From positions 124,001-188,000 of the forward strand of contig JAHDIN010000001.1 in NCBI GenBank assembly GCA_020630775.1: 64,000 nt of DNA, written 5' to 3'. The translations under genes were made by a program, and so were the position numbers. Positions within the stretch are counted from its first letter, which is position 1; each line of letters opens with the position of its first letter. The notes beneath the pieces are model-generated. The model saw only the letters and a list, made by a program, of their open reading frames with translations, was not told the DNA's origin and did not search any database. Below are positions 1-8,227 of the stretch, piece by piece. Origin of the DNA: Saprospiraceae bacterium (lineage in GTDB: Bacteria; Bacteroidota; Bacteroidia; Chitinophagales; Saprospiraceae).

Positions 1-1
1 T

Positions 2-76
2 TTGCAAAATGGCCTTTATGTTTTTCATCTTAAATATAAAGACCAACTATGGACGACAACTTTTGTGAAAGAATAG
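2..76 (+). CDS. 3' end of a T9SS-secreted protein (C-terminal sorting domain), partial
   Basis: The frame is open from the left edge to TAG at 74-76 and encodes 24 residues. They begin LQNGLYVFHLKY and end TTFVKE. This matches the last strand pair of a type A T9SS sorting domain: an NG(I/L)Y turn, an alternating hydrophobic strand and a terminal FV(K/V)E-like end. The rest of the gene is outside the window, so the cargo is unknown. The following glycosyltransferase starts 15 bp downstream. The call rests on this short match alone. Confidence 0.55.
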   Translation: MQNGLYVFHLKYKDQLWTTTFVKE

Positions 77-91
77 TTTAGCCAAATATTT

Positions 92-1063
92 TTGAGGAAA
101 CCTAAAGTATTAATTATAAGATTCAATTCTATTGGAGATATCGTATTGACTTCTCCAGTAATTAATGCTTTATCAGAAAATGGCTATGAAATACATTATT
201 TATGTAAAGCACTTTTTTCAAGCTTACTAGACAATAATCCAAAAGTTGAGAAAGTTTGGGAATTAAAAGATTCACTTGACGAAGTAGTCAACGAATTGAA
301 AAAACAGTCTTTCGACTATGTCCTTGATTTGCATAATAATTTAAGATCAACTCAAGTAAAAAGAGCTTTAGGTGTCAAGTCTTTTAAGCTCGATAAACCA
401 AGAGTTCAAAATTGGCTCTTGACAAACGTAGGTTTATTTAAGAAGCAGCGGAAGCATATAGTTGATAGGTTTATAGAAGTAGCTCAACCATTATTAAAAA
501 CTTACGATAAGCCTAAAGTTCAATTCTTTATTCCTAAACAAATAAGAGAAGAATGTGATCAGTTACACTTACCCGATAAGTTCATTTGTATAAATGTGGG
601 CGCTGCGTTCTATACTAAGGCTATACCCAAAGAACATCTTGAAAGGATAATTAAAAGTATAAAACTACCATCAGTGTTGATTGGTGGACCTAACGAATTA
701 TCAATAGGTGAGTTTTTAGTTAGGGCAAATTCTAAGACTATAAATTTAGTTGGTCAATTAAAAATCGAAGGATCAGCTGAGATTATATCAAGGTCATTAG
801 GAGTTGTTACAGGTGATACTGGAATGATGCATATAGCGGCTGCACTAAATAAAAAAGTATGGGCAGTATTTGGAAGTACACATCCACTATTGGGATTTAC
901 ACCTTATTATAATTCAGGGAATAAGAGTACGATATTTAGAAATACGAATATTTCTTGCAGTCCTTGCACAAAACAAGGGAGAAAGAAATGTCCTAAAACT
1001 CATTTTAAGTGCATGTTCGAATTAGATATCAATCAAATTATTGAATCCATAAATTTAGCATAG
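92..1063 (+). CDS. Glycosyltransferase family 9 (heptosyltransferase-like)
   Basis: This 323-residue protein has the family-9 layout. The N-terminal Rossmann start is KVLIIRFNSIGDIVLTSPV, with the nucleotide-sugar-side fold in the C-terminal half: IGGPNE, then VTGDTGMMHIAAAL and WAVFGSTHP, the usual donor-site motifs. Family members add heptose or related sugars to the lipopolysaccharide core at the inner face of the inner membrane. Four cysteines cluster near the C-terminus (SCSPC, KKCPK, FKCMF), as is common in the family. The start is TTG at 92; no ATG fits, because conserved sequence begins four residues in. The acceptor sugar cannot be told from sequence. Confidence 0.85.
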   Translation: MRKPKVLIIRFNSIGDIVLTSPVINALSENGYEIHYLCKALFSSLLDNNPKVEKVWELKDSLDEVVNELKKQSFDYVLDLHNNLRSTQVKRALGVKSFKLDKPRVQNWLLTNVGLFKKQRKHIVDRFIEVAQPLLKTYDKPKVQFFIPKQIREECDQLHLPDKFICINVGAAFYTKAIPKEHLERIIKSIKLPSVLIGGPNELSIGEFLVRANSKTINLVGQLKIEGSAEIISRSLGVVTGDTGMMHIAAALNKKVWAVFGSTHPLLGFTPYYNSGNKSTIFRNTNISCSPCTKQGRKKCPKTHFKCMFELDINQIIESINLA

Positions 1064-1073
1064 CATTTAAGCT

Positions 1074-2555
1074 CTAATTATCAATCCAATCCATTGTTTT
1101 TCTAACTGCTTTTTGCCATTGTGTATATAGCATATCTATTTTTGATTCTTCTATATTTGGTTCGAATGATTTTTCTACGTTCCTATTCTGCTCTATTACC
1201 TCATCTGTCCAAATTCCTAAAGTAATACCTGCTAAGTAAGCGGCACCCATAGCAGTAGATTCTACATTCTCAGGACGTTCGACTGCACAATTCAATATAT
1301 CGGATTGGAATTGCATTAGATAATTGTTTTGCGTCGCTCCTCCATCAACCTTCAAAACATTTAAGACTACATTACTGTCCTTAATCATGGCATCCAATAC
1401 ATCTTTTGTTTGATATGCTAATGAGTCTAAGGTTGCTTTTGCTATATGGTTTTGACTTGTACCTCTTGTTAAACCAAAAATGGCGCCTCTTGCGTACATG
1501 TTCCAGTAGGGTGCGCCAAGACCAGCGAATGCAGGAACAACGACAACGTCATGGTCGTCTTTGACTTCCTCAGCCATTGATTGTGTTTGCGCAGAATCCG
1601 ATATTATCTTTAATCCATCTCTCAGCCATTGTATGGCTGCACCAGCAATGAAAATGGATCCTTCAAGGGCATAGCTAGGTTCTCCTAGTTCATTACAGCA
1701 AAGAGTTGTAAGTAGTCCAGATTGGGACTTAACATAGTCGTCTCCAATATTCATTAAAAGAAAACATCCAGTACCATAAGTATTTTTCGCACTTCCTTTG
1801 TCAAAACATGCTTGGCCAAAAAGGGCAGCCTGCTGATCTCCAGCCACCCCACAAATCGGAATTTCGTAACCTTCATATCTGAAAACACCAAAATGCGAAG
1901 CAGAATTTTGCACATTTGGAAGGACAGTTGCTGGGACGTCTAATAAATCCAACATCTTTGTATCCCAAGTCTTTGATTTAATATTATATAATAAGGTCCT
2001 CGAAGCATTGGTGTGATCAGTTACATGAGATTCTCCTTGACTCATTTTATAGATAAGCCAACTGTCAATAGTACCAAAACACAAATCTCCAGAATTAGCC
2101 TTTTCTCTGGCACCATCAACATTATCTAAAATCCATTTTACTTTAGTGCCAGAAAAGTAGGCGTCTATAATTAAGCCAGTATTATTTTGGATGTATTCTG
2201 CATGCCCATCTGTTTTTAGTTTTTCACAAAAAGGCGCTGTTCTTCTGTCTTGCCAAACTATAGCATTATGTATAGCCTGACCAGTTTTTCTATCCCAAAC
2301 AACAGTAGTTTCTCTTTGGTTAGTGATGCCTATCCCGATTATTTCAGAAGGACTTATATTTTGATTTGAAAGTAATTCGGTAAACGTTTCTAATTGAGTA
2401 GTCCAAATTTCTTCGGGGTCATGCTCAACCCATCCAGCTTTAGGGAAGTATTGGGTAAATTCTTTTTGAGATACACCTACGACTTTACCGTTAGTGTTAA
2501 TTAAAAGTGTTCTACAACTGGTTGTGCCTTGATCAATGGCTATGATATATTTCAT
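1074..2555 (-). CDS. glpK: Glycerol kinase
   Basis: This 493-residue FGGY-family kinase phosphorylates glycerol to glycerol 3-phosphate with ATP in the cytoplasm. It has the N-terminal phosphate-1 loop IAIDQGTTSCR at residues 4-14, the glycerol-site segment GWVEHDPEEIW, GVAGDQQAALFGQ in the middle, EGSIFIAGAAIQWLRDGL, and the C-terminal adenosine motif DGGATQNNYLMQ. Length is normal for GlpK (about 495-500). It is transcribed alone, convergent with the glycosyltransferase, with no glpF or glpD next to it in this window. The ATG start directly precedes the conserved KYIIAIDQG. Confidence 0.96.
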   Translation of the reverse strand: MKYIIAIDQGTTSCRTLLINTNGKVVGVSQKEFTQYFPKAGWVEHDPEEIWTTQLETFTELLSNQNISPSEIIGIGITNQRETTVVWDRKTGQAIHNAIVWQDRRTAPFCEKLKTDGHAEYIQNNTGLIIDAYFSGTKVKWILDNVDGAREKANSGDLCFGTIDSWLIYKMSQGESHVTDHTNASRTLLYNIKSKTWDTKMLDLLDVPATVLPNVQNSASHFGVFRYEGYEIPICGVAGDQQAALFGQACFDKGSAKNTYGTGCFLLMNIGDDYVKSQSGLLTTLCCNELGEPSYALEGSIFIAGAAIQWLRDGLKIISDSAQTQSMAEEVKDDHDVVVVPAFAGLGAPYWNMYARGAIFGLTRGTSQNHIAKATLDSLAYQTKDVLDAMIKDSNVVLNVLKVDGGATQNNYLMQFQSDILNCAVERPENVESTAMGAAYLAGITLGIWTDEVIEQNRNVEKSFEPNIEESKIDMLYTQWQKAVRKTMDWIDN

Positions 2556-2633
2556 TTTTGAATCTTTATTAGTTGATAAAATTTAAACGAATCAAATTCT
2601 ACCGTTTTATACATTTAAAATAGAAATGCTGGT

Positions 2634-3071
2634 CTAAAAATTTACTGTATCATCAAAGTTTTCTTTATTGTATTCATCGAAGCTTTCATCTATTGGCTCC
2701 CATAATTCAATTTTATTTCCTTCTAAATCTAGAATGTGTACAAACTTACCATAATCATAAGTTTCTATCTCATCACAAATTGTGATACCTTCTTCTTTCA
2801 ATTTTTTGACCAGCCATTCAAGATTTTCAACTCTGTAATTTATCATAAATTGCTTCGTGCTTGGCTCGAAGTATGCACTATCATTTGCCATAGGAGACCA
2901 CTGCAGATAGGCACTCTTGTCAGGATTAGACCATTGCCTATTAATGAAAGTCGCGCCATAATTAGTAGTTTTTATCCCTAAGTGTTTTGAATACCAATCT
3001 TTTAAGGCTGCACCATTATTAGTTCTGAAAAAAACACCACCTATTCCCGTTACTCTTTTTGGTTCTGACAT
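2634..3071 (-). CDS. VOC / glyoxalase-fold family protein
   Basis: This 145-residue protein has a single vicinal-oxygen-chelate unit. It opens with IGGVFFRTNNGAALKDWYS, typical of the first beta-alpha-beta module, and ends with FVHILDLEGNKIELWEP, the usual last strand carrying the metal-ligand Glu. Such proteins act as lyases, dioxygenases or resistance enzymes, or have no known activity, so the substrate cannot be assigned. It lies 78 bp upstream of glpK on the same strand and may be co-transcribed with it. It appears to be soluble and cytoplasmic, with no signal peptide. Confidence 0.8.
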   Translation of the reverse strand: MSEPKRVTGIGGVFFRTNNGAALKDWYSKHLGIKTTNYGATFINRQWSNPDKSAYLQWSPMANDSAYFEPSTKQFMINYRVENLEWLVKKLKEEGITICDEIETYDYGKFVHILDLEGNKIELWEPIDESFDEYNKENFDDTVNF

Positions 3072-3154
3072 GATAATCTATTATTTTAATAAAATATGAA
3101 AATTTTGTAACCTCCAAGGTTTTCTATCAGTATAGTTAATGAAAAAACAAAATC

Positions 3155-3850
3155 ATGAAAAGTATATTCCAATTTATCTTCCTATTTCTATTAATTCCGT
3201 CTCTTTTTAGCCAAACAAAAACAATCAATCTTTCCGACTATACCATAATATCGGTATCTGAAGGTATCGAAGTGAATTTACATGAAGGCGATTCAAAAGC
3301 TGAATGTGAAATGCTCAAAGGTGATATTGATGATCTTTTAGTTGAACAAAGCGGTAAAAAAGTGAAAGTTCATTTTAAAAGCAGTGGTCTCAAGTTTTGG
3401 GGTAATAATAACAGAAGGGCACGTGTTGACCTTTATTATAATTCTTCTCTTAGTGAAATTAAAGTAAGTTCTGGAGCAAGTGTTGAAGGACATACTACGT
3501 TAATAAGTGACGATCTAGAAGTTGATGTATCCAGCGGAGCAAGAGTAGAGTTAGAATTAGAATCTTCAGATGTAGATGTCGATATAAGTTCGGGTGCAAG
3601 CGCTTCTTTAGAAGGAGAAACTAAAAGACTGAAAGTAGATGCTAGTTCAGGAGCATCATTTAATGGTAAGGATTTGAAGTCTAAATATGCTGATGCAGAC
3701 GCTTCAAGCGGGGCAAGTGTGAAAATTTGGGTAACTGATGACTTAAAGGCGAATGCAAGTTCAGGTGGATCTGTAAAATTTAAAGGTGATCCAAAGTCGA
3801 AAGATATTGACTCTAATAAATGGTCTGGAGGATCTGTGAGAGAAATGTAA
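3155..3850 (+). CDS. Secreted GIN-domain (DUF2807) protein
   Basis: This 231-residue protein starts with a signal peptide (MKSIFQFIFLFLLIPSLFSQ), so it should be exported. The mature part is the repetitive beta-helix of the DUF2807 or putative auto-transporter adhesin head family. A short motif of the form (V/A/I)SSGAS recurs about every 17-22 residues, at least six times (SSGASVEG, SSGARVEL, SSGASASL, SSGASFNG, SSGASVKI, SSGGSVKF). Such proteins are very common in Bacteroidota and their role is not well established. It is a single gene transcribed divergently from the VOC gene and convergent with iscA. Confidence 0.85.
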   Translation: MKSIFQFIFLFLLIPSLFSQTKTINLSDYTIISVSEGIEVNLHEGDSKAECEMLKGDIDDLLVEQSGKKVKVHFKSSGLKFWGNNNRRARVDLYYNSSLSEIKVSSGASVEGHTTLISDDLEVDVSSGARVELELESSDVDVDISSGASASLEGETKRLKVDASSGASFNGKDLKSKYADADASSGASVKIWVTDDLKANASSGGSVKFKGDPKSKDIDSNKWSGGSVREM

Positions 3851-3863
3851 AAAATGATAATGA

Positions 3864-3907
3864 ATGTGGTGAAAGTATCTGTTTAAACAGCAAAGCTTTC
3901 ACCACAT
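3864..3907. repeat. Nested perfect inverted repeat at the iscA 3' end
   Basis: A perfect 12-bp inverted repeat, ATGTGGTGAAAG (3864-3875) and CTTTCACCACAT (3896-3907), flanks a perfect 12-bp palindrome, CTGTTTAAACAG (3879-3890). It lies between two convergent genes and covers the iscA stop codon and its last codons. There is no clear U-tract, so it is not a textbook terminator. It could act as a bidirectional 3' end or RNA-stability structure. Confidence 0.6.
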
Positions 3908-4212
3908 CCACAAGTTCTTGAGGCATTAGGATTGCTAAAATGAAATCCTTTTCCATTTAACCCTCCTGAGAATTCTAGGGTTGTATTACACAGATATAAA
4001 AAGCTTTTTAGATCAGTGACTACCTTAACGCCATTATCTTCAAATATTTGATCATCAGGCAATTGACTATCATCAAAGTCGAGATTGTAGGTTAATCCAG
4101 AACAACCACCACTCGTAACACTTACCCTAATGAAATGCGAATCCGTTAATTCAGCATTCGCAGTTTTTAATTCTTGGATTTTATCTTTAGCACTATCTGC
4201 TACAAATAACAT
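3883..4212 (-). CDS. iscA: A-type iron-sulfur cluster carrier, IscA/ErpA family
   Basis: This 109-residue A-type carrier has the three invariant cysteines at C37 (SGGCSGL), C101 and C103 (TCGCGESF). They bind iron or a Fe-S cluster for transfer to apo-proteins in the cytoplasm. Length is typical. It is the last gene of the iscS-iscU-iscA run, 18 bp after iscU. The family name IscA is chosen from context; ErpA, SufA and IscA are hard to separate by sequence alone. The C-terminal codons form one arm of a long inverted repeat. Confidence 0.9.
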   Translation of the reverse strand: MLFVADSAKDKIQELKTANAELTDSHFIRVSVTSGGCSGLTYNLDFDDSQLPDDQIFEDNGVKVVTDLKSFLYLCNTTLEFSGGLNGKGFHFSNPNASRTCGCGESFAV

Positions 4213-4230
4213 ATGCGCGTATGATCTATT

Positions 4231-4641
4231 TTAGTGGGAATCAGAAGGAGCGACTTCTATGCCGTTCTTCTTTTTGTAATCAGAAATAGCACTCTTAATC
4301 GCGTCCTCTGCTAAAACTGAACAGTGGATTTTAACTGGAGGTAGAGCCAATTCTTCTACAATATCCATGTTGTCAATTTCTAGAGCTTCGTCTATAGTTT
4401 TTCCTTTTAGCCATTCTGTAGCTAATGAAGATGAAGCAATTGCAGATCCACAACCAAATGTTTTGAATTTTGCATCTTTAATGACCTTTGATTCGTCATC
4501 AACTTCTATTTGAAGTCTCATAACATCACCACATTCAGGAGCTCCAACAAGACCAGTGCCTACATTTTGAGCTTCTTTATCAAGTGTACCTACATTTTTA
4601 GGCTTCTTGAAGTGTTCTAGTAGTTTTTCAGAATATGCCAT
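4231..4641 (-). CDS. iscU: Iron-sulfur cluster scaffold IscU
   Basis: This 136-residue scaffold protein is where Fe-S clusters assemble from iron and sulfur delivered by IscS. It has the three conserved cysteines C37 (GAPECGD, with the ligand-exchange Asp D39), C64 (TFGCGSA) and C107 (KIHCSVL). LPPVK at residues 100-104 is the peptide recognised by the chaperone HscA in Isc systems. That motif argues for IscU rather than SufU or the NifU N-domain. It follows iscS by 47 bp on the same strand. No hscA, hscB or ferredoxin gene is next to it here, so those partners must be elsewhere. Confidence 0.95.
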   Translation of the reverse strand: MAYSEKLLEHFKKPKNVGTLDKEAQNVGTGLVGAPECGDVMRLQIEVDDESKVIKDAKFKTFGCGSAIASSSLATEWLKGKTIDEALEIDNMDIVEELALPPVKIHCSVLAEDAIKSAISDYKKKNGIEVAPSDSH

Positions 4642-4688
4642 TTTTAGCTTTTAATATTTTAACAGATTAAAATTTATTAAAGTTCAAG

Positions 4689-5912
4689 TTAATGTTCTGC
4701 CCATTCTACAGCATCTAAATCTATACCTTCTTTATACATTTCCCAGATTGGACTTAAATTTCTCATATGGTTGACACCTTCAGAGACTTGTTTTATAGTT
4801 CGGTCAATTTCTTCTTCAGTATTAAATCTTCCTAAACTAAATCTAATTGAAGAATGCGCTAAATCATCTCCTAACCCTAAAGCAATAAGGACATAAGATG
4901 GTTCTAGAGAAGCAGAAGTACATGCTGATCCTGAAGACACGCCAATGTTTTGATTAAAAGTCATCATCAACCCTTCACCCTCTACATGTTTGAATGAAAT
5001 ATTAGTAACGTGTGGCATTCTGTTCTCTACATTACCATTTATATAACACTCTTCTAGGTTAGAAACAAGCGCCGCCTCTAGTTTATCTCTTAGCTTTGAA
5101 AGTCTTTCAGCTTCAGCTTGCATCTCGTTTTCTGCAAGTTCAGCAGCTTTGCCAAAACCTACAATTCCAGGAACATTGAGTGTGCCAGATCGCATACCTC
5201 TTTCATGACCTCCTCCATCCTGCTGAGAAGTTACCTTTACTCTTGGATTTTTTCTATTGACAAATAATGCTCCTACTCCTTTAGGTCCATACATTTTATG
5301 ACCTGTAAAAGCCATCAAGTGTACACCTACTGCTTTGGGATCAACCGGTATCTTTCCAACTGCTTGAGTAGCATCAGACATAAACAAAACGCCTTTACTT
5401 GCACACAAGTCACCAATTTCTTTCATTGGTTGAATGACACCCGTTTCATTATTGGCCCACATGATAGAAACTAAAATAGTTTTATCTGTAATGGCCTTTT
5501 CGAGTTCTTGTAGATCAACAAGTCCATCCGCTTTTACATCAAGATAGGTTATTTGTGCACCTTGCTTTTCTAGTTTTTTGCAAGAGTCCAAAACAGCTTT
5601 ATGTTCTGTTTTTAGGGTGATAATATGATTACCTTTCCTTGCATACATTTCAAAGACGCCTTTTAATCCTAAGTTATCAGCCTCTGTAGCACCAGATGTA
5701 AAGATAATTTCTCTTGGATCGGCCTTTATAAGACTAGCAATTTGTTGTCTAGCCTTGTCTACAGCATTCTCTGCAACCCATCCAAAAGGGTGGTTTCTGC
5801 TGGCAGCATTTCCAAAATGTTGGGTATAAAATGGTAGCATAGCCTCAACTACTCTAGGATCAGTAGGCGTAGTGGCATTGTTGTCCAAGTAGATTAGCTT
5901 ATTTTGATTCAT
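4689..5912 (-). CDS. iscS: Cysteine desulfurase IscS
   Basis: This 407-residue PLP enzyme removes sulfur from L-cysteine as a protein-bound persulfide, giving alanine. The PLP lysine is K206 (FTGHKMYGP) and the persulfide cysteine is C331 in the mobile loop [14 protein letters not shown], the long-loop form typical of group I (IscS/NifS) enzymes. The length matches IscS (about 404), and iscU and iscA follow. It is the first gene of the operon. A TAnnTTTG promoter match lies 22-29 bp upstream of the start. The ATG is followed by the usual N-terminus [15 protein letters not shown]. Confidence 0.95.
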   Translation of the reverse strand: MNQNKLIYLDNNATTPTDPRVVEAMLPFYTQHFGNAASRNHPFGWVAENAVDKARQQIASLIKADPREIIFTSGATEADNLGLKGVFEMYARKGNHIITLKTEHKAVLDSCKKLEKQGAQITYLDVKADGLVDLQELEKAITDKTILVSIMWANNETGVIQPMKEIGDLCASKGVLFMSDATQAVGKIPVDPKAVGVHLMAFTGHKMYGPKGVGALFVNRKNPRVKVTSQQDGGGHERGMRSGTLNVPGIVGFGKAAELAENEMQAEAERLSKLRDKLEAALVSNLEECYINGNVENRMPHVTNISFKHVEGEGLMMTFNQNIGVSSGSACTSASLEPSYVLIALGLGDDLAHSSIRFSLGRFNTEEEIDRTIKQVSEGVNHMRNLSPIWEMYKEGIDLDAVEWAEH

Positions 5913-5933
5913 TTATAAATCTTAAATTGTGTG

Positions 5934-5941
5934 CAAATATA
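5934..5941 (-). promoter_or_regulatory. Candidate Bacteroidota -7 element for the isc operon
   Basis: On the minus strand the sequence reads TATATTTG, an exact match to the Bacteroidota housekeeping -7 consensus TAnnTTTG, 22-29 bp before the iscS ATG. A weaker TTTC lies near the expected -33 position. No IscR-type operator was recognised. The assignment is by consensus and position only. Confidence 0.45.
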
Positions 5942-6027
5942 TACAATATAACTTCTGAAATGCTTGATTTTCAGACTCTCAAGAGTAAAATTTAACAGCG
6001 ATTTTAAGATAAAGTTCAATTATTGGG

Positions 6028-6921
6028 ATGCTCAAACTTACTGAAGAAAAATGGCCAGAACCCGAGTTTGGAAAATGGACTGAAAAACTCAAAAAAGAAC
6101 TTAAAACTGAGGATTTCAGCTCTAAAACGAAGGTGTTAGATTTTGATGTGCAGTTTAATGCGTTTCAAGCACATAGTTCTAGCATTCCAACTTATAACAT
6201 CAAGCATTTTCCAAGATTGTCAGTCGGTCTAAATTTTGTCATAACCAATGAGGAAGACTTAAATACGGCACTGAAGAAGTTGCTCCAATTCGATTTACAA
6301 ACTGTCAAGATAACTACTGATCAAAAACCCAATTGGGAGGTCATATTTACAGATGTTTATCTAGATATGATAAATGTGAATATTGATGGATCAAATGAAG
6401 TAAGAGAGAGTTGGGAGCAATTCAGAGGAAAATCAACTCCAAGATGGTCTTACGATTTATCGGACAACCTAAAGTATTCAGAACTTTCATATTGTCTTAA
6501 GCGGTTTTTTGCCGAAACAAATGATGATTCTGTAACTGCAGAAATAGGTGTGAGTGAAAACCTACTTGAAATAATCCCCTTTGCTCGAGCTTTAAGGATT
6601 TATTTCGAGCAAACTTATCCTGATAGGTCTTTGATACTATCAGCCATTAGTCATCTTCATGAAACGATAAGTAATGAAAATGATCAATTAATTAGATCAG
6701 GTTCACAAGCTATGTTCTGTCATTTGGCCGGATTCAATCATATATATTTTAAGCCGGTTACTAACTATGATTCTAGTAGCCTTAATCATTCTAGATTATT
6801 GTTGAATATTCAGAATCTGATGGCACTAGAGAGTCGGGTACTTGATGTCAAAGATGCACTCTCAGGGAGTGATGTGATTGATGATTTGACACAACAATAT
6901 TTATCGAAATATTTCCAATAA
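6028..6921 (+). CDS. Methylmalonyl-CoA mutase small-subunit-like protein (short, orphan)
   Basis: This 297-residue protein resembles the small (MutA-type, catalytically inactive) subunit of methylmalonyl-CoA mutase. The N-terminus reads WPEPEFGKWTEKLKKELK, like the W-x-K-hydrophobic-L-x-G start of that family. The C-terminal half keeps the barrel pattern: a FARALRIYF helix, then SHLHETISNENDQLIRSGSQAMF, then HSRLLLNIQNLMALESRVLDV. The family is usually 450-600 residues, so this copy is short and diverged. No large subunit is adjacent. An ATG is used with no obvious Shine-Dalgarno. It could be an assembly partner encoded apart from mutB, or a decayed relative. Confidence 0.6.
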   Translation: MLKLTEEKWPEPEFGKWTEKLKKELKTEDFSSKTKVLDFDVQFNAFQAHSSSIPTYNIKHFPRLSVGLNFVITNEEDLNTALKKLLQFDLQTVKITTDQKPNWEVIFTDVYLDMINVNIDGSNEVRESWEQFRGKSTPRWSYDLSDNLKYSELSYCLKRFFAETNDDSVTAEIGVSENLLEIIPFARALRIYFEQTYPDRSLILSAISHLHETISNENDQLIRSGSQAMFCHLAGFNHIYFKPVTNYDSSSLNHSRLLLNIQNLMALESRVLDVKDALSGSDVIDDLTQQYLSKYFQ

Positions 6922-6946
6922 AAAAAGCCATCTTATTGGGATGGCC
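6920..6946 (-). terminator. Rho-independent terminator for the M23 peptidase gene
   Basis: GCCATC (6927-6932) pairs with GATGGC (6940-6945). On the minus strand the stem is followed by a run of seven Ts (6926-6920). It overlaps the stop codon of the plus-strand gene and may slow transcription in both directions, but the T-run favours the minus strand. Confidence 0.75.
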
Positions 6947-6992
6947 TTGAGTTTTGCTTTAAAAAAGTAAAGCTGGTTTCTATTCTTTAGAA

Positions 6993-7979
6993 TTAGTAAT
7001 CAAACGATTGATTTTCCACAGAAGCTTTTTCTACTAATTCGTGATATTCTTCAAGTGTTAGTCCATCCATGCAATAGTCTATTGGGTTAACTGCTTTGCC
7101 ATTGATGCGAACTTCATAATGTAAGTGAGGCGCTGTAGAAGTACCCGTACTTCCTATTGTACCTATTTTTTGTCCCTTAGTAACTACATCTCCCTTCTTC
7201 ACAACGATGTCATGCATATGTGCGTATAAGGTCGTATATCCAAAACCATGGTCTATAAGAATGTTTTTACCATAACCTCTTTTTCTATTCTCAACTTTCA
7301 CGACTTTTCCATTACCTGTTGCTTGTATAGCCGTACCTCTAGGTGCTGTAAAATCAATGCCTTTATGAAATTTCAAAACTTTATGGACAGGATGAATTCT
7401 CATGCCAAAACCTGACATGGCTCCAATTCTTCTTTTTAATTTATCTTCTTGAACTGGCTTAATAGAGGGTATTGAAAGCAATTTCTCTTCTCTTTGCTTT
7501 GCCAAACCAAATATGGTATCTAATGATCTTTTTTGTAGTTCTAATTTGTATTTGAGTTGCTCAACTTTAGATTTTGTATCAGTAATGATCTGCTCAGAAT
7601 TTTCCATATTACTGTAGTAATCCACTGATTCACGACCTCCGATACCACCATCCCAAATGTTTTTATCAATTGGATCGATACCAAAAATAATTCTATGTAC
7701 TTCTGCATCTTTCTCCTGCAGATTTTCCAACTGAGAAGATATATTTTCGAAATCAGTAGAAATGCTAGAAAATTGATATTCCATCTGAGTCATTTCTCTC
7801 TTTAGAGCTGTTTCCTTTGGAGTAGGTATAATGGTATAGGCAAGGAAGTATAACAATATAGAAACTATACAAACAGACCCTATATATATTAATGCTCTTG
7901 TAAGTTTTGCGGATACTGAAACATTTACTTTTTCGTACTGTAAAGTTTCCTCATTAAAAATGTATTTGTCTCTACTCAT
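6993..7979 (-). CDS. M23 (LytM/MepM-type) peptidoglycan endopeptidase, membrane-anchored
   Basis: This 328-residue protein has a single transmembrane segment near residues 28-48 (LIYIGSVCIVSILLYFLAYTII), a coiled-coil stretch to about 165, and a C-terminal LytM domain. The zinc-site motifs are present: HKGIDFTAP (H and D ligands) and, further on, PHLHYEVRING (HxH). The active form should cut peptide cross-links in peptidoglycan from the periplasmic side. The coiled coil plus LytM layout is common for cell-wall hydrolases or their activators in Bacteroidota. It is transcribed alone, ends at a clear terminator, and is divergent from alaS. Confidence 0.9.
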   Translation of the reverse strand: MSRDKYIFNEETLQYEKVNVSVSAKLTRALIYIGSVCIVSILLYFLAYTIIPTPKETALKREMTQMEYQFSSISTDFENISSQLENLQEKDAEVHRIIFGIDPIDKNIWDGGIGGRESVDYYSNMENSEQIITDTKSKVEQLKYKLELQKRSLDTIFGLAKQREEKLLSIPSIKPVQEDKLKRRIGAMSGFGMRIHPVHKVLKFHKGIDFTAPRGTAIQATGNGKVVKVENRKRGYGKNILIDHGFGYTTLYAHMHDIVVKKGDVVTKGQKIGTIGSTGTSTAPHLHYEVRINGKAVNPIDYCMDGLTLEEYHELVEKASVENQSFDY

Positions 7980-8227
7980 GCCCTCTTAGAATATAGATAT
8001 TAGTAGTTTTGCTTTTGTTGAAAAAAGGCATGTTCAGTGGGTTCATTGCGGCGCTAAATTAAGTTTGTGAGTCCATATAACAAAATATATGTTACATATT
8101 AAGGAATTATATATGGTCAATTTTAATATATAATTCATTCATATTAAAATAAAAACTAATATGTAATCAGTTGTAATAAAGCCTTTTGTTATATTTTTTT
8201 GTTTAAATCTCAACAGATTAAGTTACT

